From the NCBI GenBank assembly GCA_028823145.1, contig JAPKCA010000003.1, positions 1 through 54,545 of the forward strand: a stretch of 54,545 bases of DNA, read 5' to 3'. The number at the start of each line of letters is the position of its first letter. Within the stretch, counting starts at the first letter, position 1. This document shows positions 19,194 to 26,500 of the stretch, in pieces. This stretch comes from Flavobacteriales bacterium. Its GTDB lineage: Bacteria; Bacteroidota; Bacteroidia; Flavobacteriales_D; Sanyastnellaceae. The position numbers were made by a program, and so were the translations under genes. The notes beneath the pieces are model-generated. The model was not told the DNA's origin. It saw only the letters and a program-made list of their open reading frames with translations, and searched no databases.

Positions 19194-19262
19194 AGACTTT
19201 TGACCTCGATTCACCATTGGCTCGGTCATTGAAACAGCAAGAATCAAATAGAATTCAATCCC

Positions 19263-21161
19263 ATGCAAAAAGGAAAAATCAACGTTCAAACGGAAAATAT
19301 TTTTCCGATCATCAAGAAGTTTCTCTACAGCGATCATGAGATCTTCTTGCGCGAATTGGTGTCCAACGCAGTCGACGCAACACAAAAGCGGCTCACGCTT
19401 GCGAAGCTCGGAGAAATCCCCGCCGTTGACGAAAACACGGCCATCGAAGTCATCATCAATTCAGAGGACAAGACGTTGACCATTCGCGACCGAGGCATTG
19501 GCATGACTGAAGAGGAAGTCAACAAGTATATCAACCAAATTGCCTTTTCGGGAGCAACCGAATTCTTGGACAAATACCAAGGAGAGGATGCCAAGACAGC
19601 CATTATAGGCCATTTCGGGTTGGGTTTCTATTCGGCGTTTATGGTTGCGAAGCAAGTCGATATCAATTCCTGGAGCCAACGGGAAGAATCGACTCCTGTC
19701 CAATGGAATTGTGATGGGTCTCCCGAATACAACTTGGGTGAGACCTCTAAAGACGATCGAGGAACGGACATCGTTTTGCACATTGCAGATGACAGCGAAG
19801 AATTTTTAGAACAAGCCCGCATCGAAGGCATTCTGAATAAATATTGCAAGTTCATGCCGGTGGAAATCATTTTGGGGACCCGCACTATCCAAGAAGATGA
19901 CCCCAAGGGCGAGGAGGATGAAAATGGCAACATCAAGAAGGTCGATGTGACTGTTCCAAATGTCATCAACAAGACTCAGCCGTTATGGGGTCGCCAACCG
20001 AAGAATCTGAAAGATGAGGATTACAAAGAATTCTACAAGGATTTGTATCCCATGAACTTTGAAGATCCCCTTTTTCACATTCACCTCAACGTTGACTTCC
20101 CATTCAACTTAACCGGAATCTTGTATTTCCCGAAGTTGAAAAAAGAAATGGAATTGCGTCGAGACAAAATCCATTTGTACTCCAACCAAGTATTCATCAC
20201 GGACAACGTCGAAAACATCGTCCCTGATTTCCTGACCTTATTGCACGGAGTCATCGACTCTCCAGACATCCCCTTGAACGTGTCTCGGTCTTACTTGCAG
20301 GAAGATGCCAATGTCAAGAAAATTAGCGGACACATTTCCAAGAAAGTCTCGGACAAGTTGGGGTCGATGTTCAAAAAAGACCGCGAAGGATTCCAATCGC
20401 AGTGGGACGATTTGAGAATTTTCATCGAATACGGCATGCTCACGGATGAAAAATTCCTCGATCGCGCTAAGAAATTTTTGCTCTTCAAGGATACCCAAGG
20501 TGATTGCCGTACCTACGATGAGTTGATTGCGGAAGTTGGTGAGACCCAAAAGGACAAGAATGGAAAAATCATCCTTCCATATACCAATGATATCAGTGGA
20601 CAACATGTTTTCATTGCACCGGCAATAGACCGGGGCTACAAGGTATTGGTGATGGAAGGGGCTCTGGCGTCCCACATGGTGCAAAAATTGGAAGAAGCAT
20701 ACCCTGACGTTCAATTCAAGCGAGTTGATTCAGAAGTCATTGACACCTTGATCGAAAAGGAAGAAGAATCCACAAGCGCATTGAATGAGAAGCAAGAGGA
20801 ACAAATCAAGCCAGTCATTGAAGGGGCATTCCCTGGAGATTCATACAAGGTGAAATTTGTCGCCATGTCGCCTACTGCCGCGCCGTTGACCATTACACGA
20901 TCAGAATTCATGCGGCGCATGAAAGAACAGCAAGCTGTTGGCGGAGGTGGATTTCAGATGTTCGGAGCATTGCCAGACAGCTATGACGTTTCGGTCAATG
21001 CCAACCACCCGTTGGTTCAAAAGCTCTTGAGTGAAAAAGACGAAGCGCAACGGAGCAAGATGGCAAAACGTGCAGGAGACCTCGCACGTTTGTCACAAGG
21101 TCTTTTGGAAGGTGAAGAATTGACTTCTTTCATCTCAAATGGCTACGCGGAGCTAGCATGA
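19263..21161 (+). CDS. htpG: Molecular chaperone HtpG (Hsp90)
   Basis: A 632-aa cytoplasmic Hsp90 homologue. The N-terminal GHKL ATPase domain shows FLRELVSNAVDATQKR (Mg/ATP-binding Asn), IRDRGIGMTEEEV and IGHFGLGFYSAFMVA, the glycine lid. The middle domain has LYSNQVFITDNVENIVPDFL and the catalytic-loop LNVSRSYLQED. The C-terminal dimerisation part is shorter than in eukaryotes, as usual for bacteria. An imperfect inverted repeat lies upstream. Its stop overlaps the next start, coupling it to a DnaJ-domain protein. Confidence 0.97.
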   Translation: MQKGKINVQTENIFPIIKKFLYSDHEIFLRELVSNAVDATQKRLTLAKLGEIPAVDENTAIEVIINSEDKTLTIRDRGIGMTEEEVNKYINQIAFSGATEFLDKYQGEDAKTAIIGHFGLGFYSAFMVAKQVDINSWSQREESTPVQWNCDGSPEYNLGETSKDDRGTDIVLHIADDSEEFLEQARIEGILNKYCKFMPVEIILGTRTIQEDDPKGEEDENGNIKKVDVTVPNVINKTQPLWGRQPKNLKDEDYKEFYKDLYPMNFEDPLFHIHLNVDFPFNLTGILYFPKLKKEMELRRDKIHLYSNQVFITDNVENIVPDFLTLLHGVIDSPDIPLNVSRSYLQEDANVKKISGHISKKVSDKLGSMFKKDREGFQSQWDDLRIFIEYGMLTDEKFLDRAKKFLLFKDTQGDCRTYDELIAEVGETQKDKNGKIILPYTNDISGQHVFIAPAIDRGYKVLVMEGALASHMVQKLEEAYPDVQFKRVDSEVIDTLIEKEEESTSALNEKQEEQIKPVIEGAFPGDSYKVKFVAMSPTAAPLTITRSEFMRRMKEQQAVGGGGFQMFGALPDSYDVSVNANHPLVQKLLSEKDEAQRSKMAKRAGDLARLSQGLLEGEELTSFISNGYAELA

Positions 21162-21886
21162 GCAACTACGGTGCTTGGATAGGTGGCGCCATCGGATGGG
21201 CTTTTGGAGGTCCAATCGGTGGGATCTTGGGGTACACCTTCGGCAAAATGTTTACAGGCCAATCCCCCGCCATGGAAGGGAGGGGTGCGAGAAACCAAGC
21301 GACCCAACCAGGTGATTTTGCTGCCGCCTTGTTGGTACTCAGCGCTGCGGTGATGAAAGCCGATGGCAAAGTCCTCAAATCTGAACTTGAGTATGTCCGC
21401 TCATTTTTAAAAAACAACTTTGGCCCCGCTCAAGCTGAACAGTTGACTGTGATGCTCAAGGACATCCTTTCGCGACCCATTGATGCCCGAGGAGTGGCAG
21501 AGCAGATTCGGCATCACATGGACCACTCCAAGCGGTTGCTCTTGCTGCAATACCTCTATGGCATTGCCAAAGCAGATGGCCAAGTGCACAGCAGCGAAAT
21601 TGCCCTGCTTGGACAGATTGCCAAGTGGCTAAGCATCAGCGAAAAAGACAGAAAAAGCATCGAGGAGATGTTCCACTCCAACGATGTGAATCCTTATGCC
21701 ATTTTGGAAATTGAGCCGAACGCCTCAGACACGGATGTCAAAAAGGCCTATCGCCGATTGGTGGTGAAATTCCATCCCGACAAAGTGCAAGATTTAGGTG
21801 AAACGCACCAAAAACAAGCGAAAGAACGATTTGTAGCTATTCAGTCGGCTTATGAACAAATCAAGTCAGAACGGGGTATGAAATAG
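21158..21886 (+). CDS. TerB-like and DnaJ domain co-chaperone (DjlA-like)
   Basis: This 242-aa protein has an N-terminal Gly-rich hydrophobic stretch (WIGGAIGWAFGGPIGGILGY) that probably inserts in the membrane. A TerB-like helical domain follows (about 50-165; LVLSAAVMKADGKVLKSELE and GIAKADGQVHSSEI are repeated acidic helices). A C-terminal J domain (about 180-242) has the essential HPD in VKFHPDKVQDLG. The architecture is that of DjlA, which stimulates DnaK ATPase at the membrane. The gene overlaps htpG by 4 nt, so two chaperone-related genes are co-expressed here. Confidence 0.9.
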   Translation: MSNYGAWIGGAIGWAFGGPIGGILGYTFGKMFTGQSPAMEGRGARNQATQPGDFAAALLVLSAAVMKADGKVLKSELEYVRSFLKNNFGPAQAEQLTVMLKDILSRPIDARGVAEQIRHHMDHSKRLLLLQYLYGIAKADGQVHSSEIALLGQIAKWLSISEKDRKSIEEMFHSNDVNPYAILEIEPNASDTDVKKAYRRLVVKFHPDKVQDLGETHQKQAKERFVAIQSAYEQIKSERGMK

Positions 21887-21984
21887 CAGACGCTATAAAT
21901 GCCCTTGATACCCGTGGCATTGAAGCTCTTTCGTTCTTATTTTGCCCCCCAATTATCGCCTGACTCACATTACTCGTCAACCAT

Positions 21985-24585
21985 ATGAGAATAAATCTAT
22001 CACCCATCTGGATTGGATGCCTTCTAACCTTTGTGTGCATGCTGGTCCCTGCCCAAGATGCCATTGCCCAAAAGAGCAAGAAAAACAGAGGAAAGAAAGA
22101 GGCTCCCAAAGAGAAAGACAAAGGAAAGAACGACATCAAGTCGCTGAAGAGTTTAACAGAGAAGTGCACTTACTCAGAAGGGCTTTTGGGCATCTATTCC
22201 GATACTGTTTCAGGTGAAAGCTGGGTCAGCGTACCCGATTCCATGTTGGACAGGGAATTTATTTATTTCTCGCACATCAATGATGGAGTTGCTCAATCGG
22301 GATACACCCGTGGAAGCTACCAGAATTCTAAGGTCATCACATTCCACAAGTTCTTCGATCGGATTGAAATCCATGCAGAAAACACGAATTACCACTTCGA
22401 CCCAAATTCTCCTCTTGCCAAAGCTGCCAAGGCCAACATCAACACGCCAATTTTAGCGAGTTTGAAAATAGAAGGGATCGATTCAGCCAAAACCACTTTT
22501 GCCATTTCAGGTGACGCCTTGTTTTTGAAAGAGGAAGTGCAAATGGTCAAGCGCCCAAGCCGCAAGCCCGGAGATGGTGTGTTGGGAAAATTATCCCGTG
22601 AGAAATCCAAAATTGTTGGCATCAACAATTATCCTGAAAACACCGAAATTTCAGTCGATTACGTGTATGATAATCCCGCTCCAAAAACAGGCGGAGCGGC
22701 TCTAGAAGATGCCCGATACATCACCGTTTCATACCAGCACAGCATCTTGCAAATGCCCGATGAAGGATTTGCTCCAAGAAAAGATAATGCGCGAATTGGA
22801 TTTTTCAGCACCCAAACAGAGGACATGACCTCCGCTTCATCCACTCCATGGAAAGACATGATTCACCGTTGGAGATTGGAAAAGCAAGACCCTACCGCGG
22901 CCGTTTCTCCCCCTGTGAAACCCATCGTATGGTGGATTGAGAACACCACCCCGTATGAATTCAGAGACATCATCAAAAGCGGTGTAGAAAAATGGAACCA
23001 AGCATTTATACCGCTCGGTTTCGAAGACGCCGTTGAAGTAAGGGTGCAACCGGATACCGCAGACTGGGACGCTGGAGACGTTCGTTACAATGTTTTGCGT
23101 TGGACCTCATCTCCTAAGCCCCGATACAGTGGCTATGGGCCGAGTTTTGTCAATCCGCGCACAGGCGAAATCTTGGGAGCTGATATCATGCTCGAATGGA
23201 GTGGCATGACCGGTCGACTTTGGCGTTCTGAAGTATTCCAAAATGCTGGAATGAACGAATTGGACGAACTTCCAACTTCAACACGTGCGCATTTTGCAGA
23301 ATGGATGCATCGTTGTGATGCGGGCGCTGTGCAAGCGCAACAAACACTATTCGGTCTAGCCGCGTTGCGAGCTCGTTCATTCACGGACGAGGACCAAGAG
23401 AAATTCACCCGGGAAACCTTGCATCGATTGGTTTTGCATGAGGTGGGGCACACCCTCGGGTTGAGTCATAACATGGCTGGTTCAACCATGTTGTCTCCGG
23501 AGCAATTGAAAGATTCTGCAATCGTGAACGCTCAAGGCATGGCCAACAGCGTCATGGATTATCCCGCCATCAATTTCGCCAAAGACAAGGAAGATCAAAC
23601 CAAATTCTACGACGATCAGCCGGGTCCATATGACCGTTGGGCCATTCGTTATGGATACTCCATTGGATTGAATGATTATGAAGCCGAGGATGCGCGATTG
23701 GAGGGCATTTTAGCCCGTTCAATTGAGCCCAACTTGATGTTTGGAAATGACGCGGATGACATGCGACGACCTGGAGGAGGAATGAACCCAGACGTCAACA
23801 TTTACGATCTTTCCAACAACCCAGTTGCATACGCTTCAGAACGTTGTGAACTCGTCAATCAGCTCTTACCTCAAATACTAGATGAATACGCATCGGACCA
23901 GCAAAGCAGCTATTTCGAAGTGCGCAGAGCTTATTTGACATTAACCGGTGAATACGCGACCCAATTGGGGGTCATGACCCGTCAGATCGGTGGTGTGCGA
24001 TACAACCGCTCACTCCCCTCGCAACAAAATGGGGCACCTCTGCAACCTGTAACAAAAGGCGATCAAAAAGCTGCAATGGCCGCATTGAGCACGTATGCCT
24101 TCGCACCCAATGCGTTTGATGCCCAATCCTCGGTCTACGGATACCTTCAAAACCAAAGAAGGGGATTTGGGTTTTTCAGAGAACCAGAAGATCCAAAAAT
24201 CCACGCACGTCTGGCAAAAGCTCAAAAAGGCGCTCTCGATCATTTGACTCACCCGCGCGTGCTGCAACGCTTAACCGATGCTGCTGCATATGGCAATGAA
24301 TATCACTTAGACGCATTCATGAGCGATTTGACTTCAGCCATCTTCAAAACGGACCTCAGGACTTCCGTAAATACCGCGAGACAGCAACTGCAATTGGGCT
24401 ATGTAAAGCGCTTGATCAATATGCTCGATCCAACCAAAAAATATGACGTCATCTCACAATCTGTAGCACTCTATAATTTGCAGAGAATCGAACGTGAACA
24501 AAAGACTGCGACTTCACCTGATGGATTGACTAGGGCTCATCGAGCGCATGTTCTCTTCCTCATTGAAAACGCTTTGGAGCGGTAA
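21985..24585 (+). CDS. Secreted zinc metalloprotease (DUF5117/DUF5118 family)
   Basis: An 866-aa exported protein with signal peptide and an early Lys/Glu-rich linker (KKNRGKKEAPKEKDKGKN). It then follows the DUF5118-DUF5117 layout (LLGIYSDTVSGESWVSVPDS; LFLKEEVQMVKRPSRK). The catalytic zinc site is LHEVGHTLGLSHNMAGSTM, an HExxHxxGxxH metzincin motif near residue 490. The later part is DUF4953-like. These are large periplasmic or outer-membrane proteases of unknown substrate, common in Bacteroidota. A near-consensus box TATTTTG lies ~40 nt upstream of the start, and a strong terminator follows the gene. Confidence 0.9.
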   Translation: MRINLSPIWIGCLLTFVCMLVPAQDAIAQKSKKNRGKKEAPKEKDKGKNDIKSLKSLTEKCTYSEGLLGIYSDTVSGESWVSVPDSMLDREFIYFSHINDGVAQSGYTRGSYQNSKVITFHKFFDRIEIHAENTNYHFDPNSPLAKAAKANINTPILASLKIEGIDSAKTTFAISGDALFLKEEVQMVKRPSRKPGDGVLGKLSREKSKIVGINNYPENTEISVDYVYDNPAPKTGGAALEDARYITVSYQHSILQMPDEGFAPRKDNARIGFFSTQTEDMTSASSTPWKDMIHRWRLEKQDPTAAVSPPVKPIVWWIENTTPYEFRDIIKSGVEKWNQAFIPLGFEDAVEVRVQPDTADWDAGDVRYNVLRWTSSPKPRYSGYGPSFVNPRTGEILGADIMLEWSGMTGRLWRSEVFQNAGMNELDELPTSTRAHFAEWMHRCDAGAVQAQQTLFGLAALRARSFTDEDQEKFTRETLHRLVLHEVGHTLGLSHNMAGSTMLSPEQLKDSAIVNAQGMANSVMDYPAINFAKDKEDQTKFYDDQPGPYDRWAIRYGYSIGLNDYEAEDARLEGILARSIEPNLMFGNDADDMRRPGGGMNPDVNIYDLSNNPVAYASERCELVNQLLPQILDEYASDQQSSYFEVRRAYLTLTGEYATQLGVMTRQIGGVRYNRSLPSQQNGAPLQPVTKGDQKAAMAALSTYAFAPNAFDAQSSVYGYLQNQRRGFGFFREPEDPKIHARLAKAQKGALDHLTHPRVLQRLTDAAAYGNEYHLDAFMSDLTSAIFKTDLRTSVNTARQQLQLGYVKRLINMLDPTKKYDVISQSVALYNLQRIEREQKTATSPDGLTRAHRAHVLFLIENALER

Positions 24586-24610
24586 TACTCTCGGAAATAA
24601 TTACAAAAAA

Positions 24611-24649
24611 GGGCAGTTCCGGAATCAACCGGAACTGCCCTTTTTATTT
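24611..24649. terminator. Strong bidirectional rho-independent terminator
   Basis: A perfect 12-bp stem (GGGCAGTTCCGG / CCGGAACTGCCC) with a 6-nt loop, 25 nt after the metalloprotease stop. It is followed on the plus strand by TTTTTATTTC and flanked on the other side by AAAAAA, so a U-tract also exists for transcripts coming from the minus strand. It thus serves the metalloprotease gene and the opposing SRPBCC pseudogene. Confidence 0.92.
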
Positions 24650-24678
24650 CTTGAAAAAATCACTATTCGTCGTCGCTT

Positions 24679-24993
24679 TTAATCCACAAGCCGCGCACCA
24701 GAGAAAATTTGTTCAAGTGCCAACTCCCGAAAAGAAAATACACCGCGCACCTTCCGATGAACAAACCCGCCAAACACGTCTCCAATCTTACCCAAAGGCA
24801 ATGCATAGTGCAAAACATCTTCCATCAAAATGCTGCTATGCAACAAAATACGATTCTCTTTCTTCGTGTGTTATTTCAGTAACTAAATCCATGGTGATTC
24901 CCCATAGCGGCTTGATTTTATACTAAAGAATACCCCTGATTCCTTTGGGCTTATAGGCAACCATTGTTTGGTTTGGATCCGGTGCAATTGCAT
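24679..24993 (-). pseudogene. Decayed SRPBCC-family (ligand-binding, START-like) gene
   Basis: Three minus-strand fragments in different frames line up in order with the ~150-aa SRPBCC proteins I know from Bacteroidota. Fragment one starts at ATG 24993: MQLHRIQTKQWLPIS ... VFFS, the family N-terminus. After a frame change, fragment two reads YKIKPLWGITMDLVTEITH ... YFV, the central strands, ending in TAG. After another frame change, fragment three reads MEDVLHYALPLGKIGDVFGG to a TAA at 24679, the C-terminal strands and helix. About 30-35 residues are missing at the first junction and about 20 at the second. This is inference from remembered family sequence; no ORF of the track covers it. It shares the bidirectional terminator at 24611. 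Confidence 0.75.
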
Positions 24994-25051
24994 GCAACGA
25001 TTCCGATTTTCATTTTGTCTAGGTCAAGCATCAACATTTCGGAAATTATCG

Positions 25052-25092
25052 AAATAAAAAAGTGAAGCATCTGCCGTTGCAGATGCTTCACT
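25052..25092 (-). terminator. Rho-independent terminator of the small RNA candidate
   Basis: A perfect 14-bp inverted repeat (AGTGAAGCATCTGC / GCAGATGCTTCACT) with a 4-nt loop at 25061-25092. On the minus strand the stem is followed directly by TTTTTATTTC. On the plus strand it is followed by ACGATTCAC with no U-tract, so it works in the minus direction. Confidence 0.88.
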
Positions 25093-25136
25093 ACGATTCA
25101 CAACTAGGTCCTCCAAGAACAAATTGTTCATGACCT
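25056..25136 (-). ncRNA. Candidate small structured RNA with its own promoter and terminator
   Basis: The minus strand carries a complete promoter (TTTG-N19-TATATTTG) whose predicted start is about 25136. It is followed by a foldable ~45-nt part and then a perfect terminator hairpin. The 5' part folds as TAGGTC (25137-25132) pairing with GACCTA (25110-25105), enclosing a second perfect hairpin GAACAA/TTGTTC with a 1-nt centre. The predicted transcript is ~80 nt and has no ORF. It could be a trans-acting sRNA or, less likely, an attenuated leader of the decayed SRPBCC gene 60 nt downstream. No known family is recognised. Confidence 0.55.
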
Positions 25137-25141
25137 AAAAT

Positions 25142-25172
25142 CAAATATAATCAGTTTGACTACATATTCAAA
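25142..25172 (-). promoter_or_regulatory. Consensus promoter of the small RNA candidate
   Basis: On the minus strand TTTG (25172-25169), 19 nt, then TATATTTG (25149-25142). Both boxes match the Bacteroidota -33/-7 consensus exactly, making this the best promoter in the window. The predicted start falls at the first base pair of the RNA's 5' stem. Confidence 0.7.
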
Positions 25173-25262
25173 TAATTCATCGTTTTTTATTGAGCCCCCA
25201 TCGGCATTCAGGCGCTTTAAATACTCTCCTATAACACCCAACAATGATTGATGCTCGGACAT

Positions 25263-25270
25263 TATATTTG
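25263..25270 (+). promoter_or_regulatory. Candidate -7 box of the LysM gene
   Basis: TATATTTG on the plus strand is an exact TAnnTTTG match and ends 6 nt before the ATG at 25277. It implies a leaderless or nearly leaderless mRNA. No clear -33 element at 19 nt. Confidence 0.5.
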
Positions 25271-25276
25271 ACGTGC

Positions 25277-26500
25277 ATGTCCTCCAAGACTCGTATTGCC
25301 CTTTTACATCTCTGCTCTGTGATGATTTTTTCATTGCAGAATGCACCCCTGTCCGCTCAATCAGTCGTCAATGAATGGTCAGAAATGATTTCCAATCGGG
25401 TGCAACGTGCCGACTTGATCGCGTTTGAAGAGTGCCAGCCACAGTGGTTGGTACCCAACTTAAAACCGAAATTAAGATCAACGGTTCCCGAAATGGATCC
25501 GTTGGAATTGGCTTTGCAAGCTTGGACCACTGACTTGGAGTTGGAAAACGAATGCGTCCAAGCCTTGATCTCGAATGGGATGGAACGGTGGCAAATCCTT
25601 CAATTGTTGAGAGGGTTGTATGGAATTGATATCGAATTGGCCCTTTCCGAAGAGGATGTTCCTCCATCGTTTCAGTGGCTGCCCATTCTACTCTCCGGAT
25701 ATGACCATGCTTTTGAGGGGACCTCTGAAAAAAAAGGTCTGTGGCACCTTTCTGTTGAAGACAGTGAGAAATTCGGTTTGCACCTGAACGAAATGACCGA
25801 TGACCGGATGCTTGCCTTCGAAGCAACTGCTGCTGCTACTGAAAAAATCAGACGTCTATCTCGGCGCTTTCCCCAATCGCCAGAAAGAACCTTGGTCGCA
25901 TATGTCAAGGGCATGGCGTTCGCGACGCGATGGTCAGGAAAACCGGGGTTCGATCGGGATCTAGACCAATGGTTGACCCTATACCGTGTGGTTGCAAGGT
26001 TGATGGTTAATATAGAGTCGACCCCTTTCGATATGGCTTGGGGACAATGCTTGGCCCAATGGGAACCCATAGCCTACCCAGGTCGAATTCATCGCGAAGC
26101 ACTTTTCAATGTTTTGGGTATGACTCCAACCATTCAGCATGAATTGCTCCCTTGGTGGACCGGTGAAAAACTATCCGAACTCGAATTTGACAACTACGCA
26201 CCCCTATTACCGGCGCGTTGGGCGCTCTTATGGAACAATCGAATAGATCAATTATCGGCTTGGACAGCAGGTTCCGAGCTCACGGTCAATGACAGTGAAT
26301 CGCCAAACTATCCTGTCCAAACACCTCTTACAGAAGCCTCATACGATCCCTGCATCCTTTATGAAGTAAAGGCAGGTGATACGTTGTGGAATATTTCGCA
26401 AAGACACAAAGGCACGACTCCTGAAAACTTGGCCGAAATCAACAACATTGTGGACTACATCCGCATTGGCCAAATCATCTGCATTCCAAAAGCGGAATGA
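25277..26500 (+). CDS. Exported LysM-domain protein
   Basis: A 407-aa protein with a signal peptide (MSSKTRIALLHLCSVMIFSL ... LSAQS). I trimmed the listed start because the promoter box lies between it and this ATG. The large middle part (residues ~30-350) is helical, with conserved-looking Trp/Pro but no family I can name; it is not a clear lytic transglycosylase. The C-terminus is one LysM domain (YEVKAGDTLWNISQRHKG ... IRIGQIICIPK), which binds N-acetylglucosamine in peptidoglycan. The stop overlaps the next gene by 4 nt, linking it to the SGNH/MBOAT cassette and suggesting an envelope-anchored partner of that system. Confidence 0.82.
   Translation: MSSKTRIALLHLCSVMIFSLQNAPLSAQSVVNEWSEMISNRVQRADLIAFEECQPQWLVPNLKPKLRSTVPEMDPLELALQAWTTDLELENECVQALISNGMERWQILQLLRGLYGIDIELALSEEDVPPSFQWLPILLSGYDHAFEGTSEKKGLWHLSVEDSEKFGLHLNEMTDDRMLAFEATAAATEKIRRLSRRFPQSPERTLVAYVKGMAFATRWSGKPGFDRDLDQWLTLYRVVARLMVNIESTPFDMAWGQCLAQWEPIAYPGRIHREALFNVLGMTPTIQHELLPWWTGEKLSELEFDNYAPLLPARWALLWNNRIDQLSAWTAGSELTVNDSESPNYPVQTPLTEASYDPCILYEVKAGDTLWNISQRHKGTTPENLAEINNIVDYIRIGQIICIPKAE

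Noticed and set aside
19101-19203. Near-perfect Shine-Dalgarno (AAGGAGGTGA) followed by a 28-codon plus-strand ORF
   Set aside because: The sequence is the complement of the Pro-Pro-Cys-Pro codons in the signal region of the 1371-aa protein. Bacteroidota genes here do not use Shine-Dalgarno sequences.
20238-20714. 158-aa minus-strand ORF inside htpG
   Set aside because: Shadow of htpG; no independent signal.
24651-24926. 91-aa plus-strand ORF after the metalloprotease
   Set aside because: Its TTG start lies just after the terminator U-tract and it runs antisense to the SRPBCC pseudogene. Composition is not protein-like.
24586-25276. Searched for RNase P RNA, tmRNA, 6S RNA or tRNA in the longest non-coding stretch
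   Set aside because: No conserved RNase P or tmRNA core and no tRNA cloverleaf was seen on either strand. The stretch is explained by the terminator, pseudogene and sRNA candidate.
25128-25346. 72-aa minus-strand ORF (or its 44-aa internal version from 25262)
   Set aside because: It spans the sRNA promoter boxes and the LysM promoter box, overlaps the LysM gene start, and has no recognisable homology. The RNA gene explains the promoter and terminator better.
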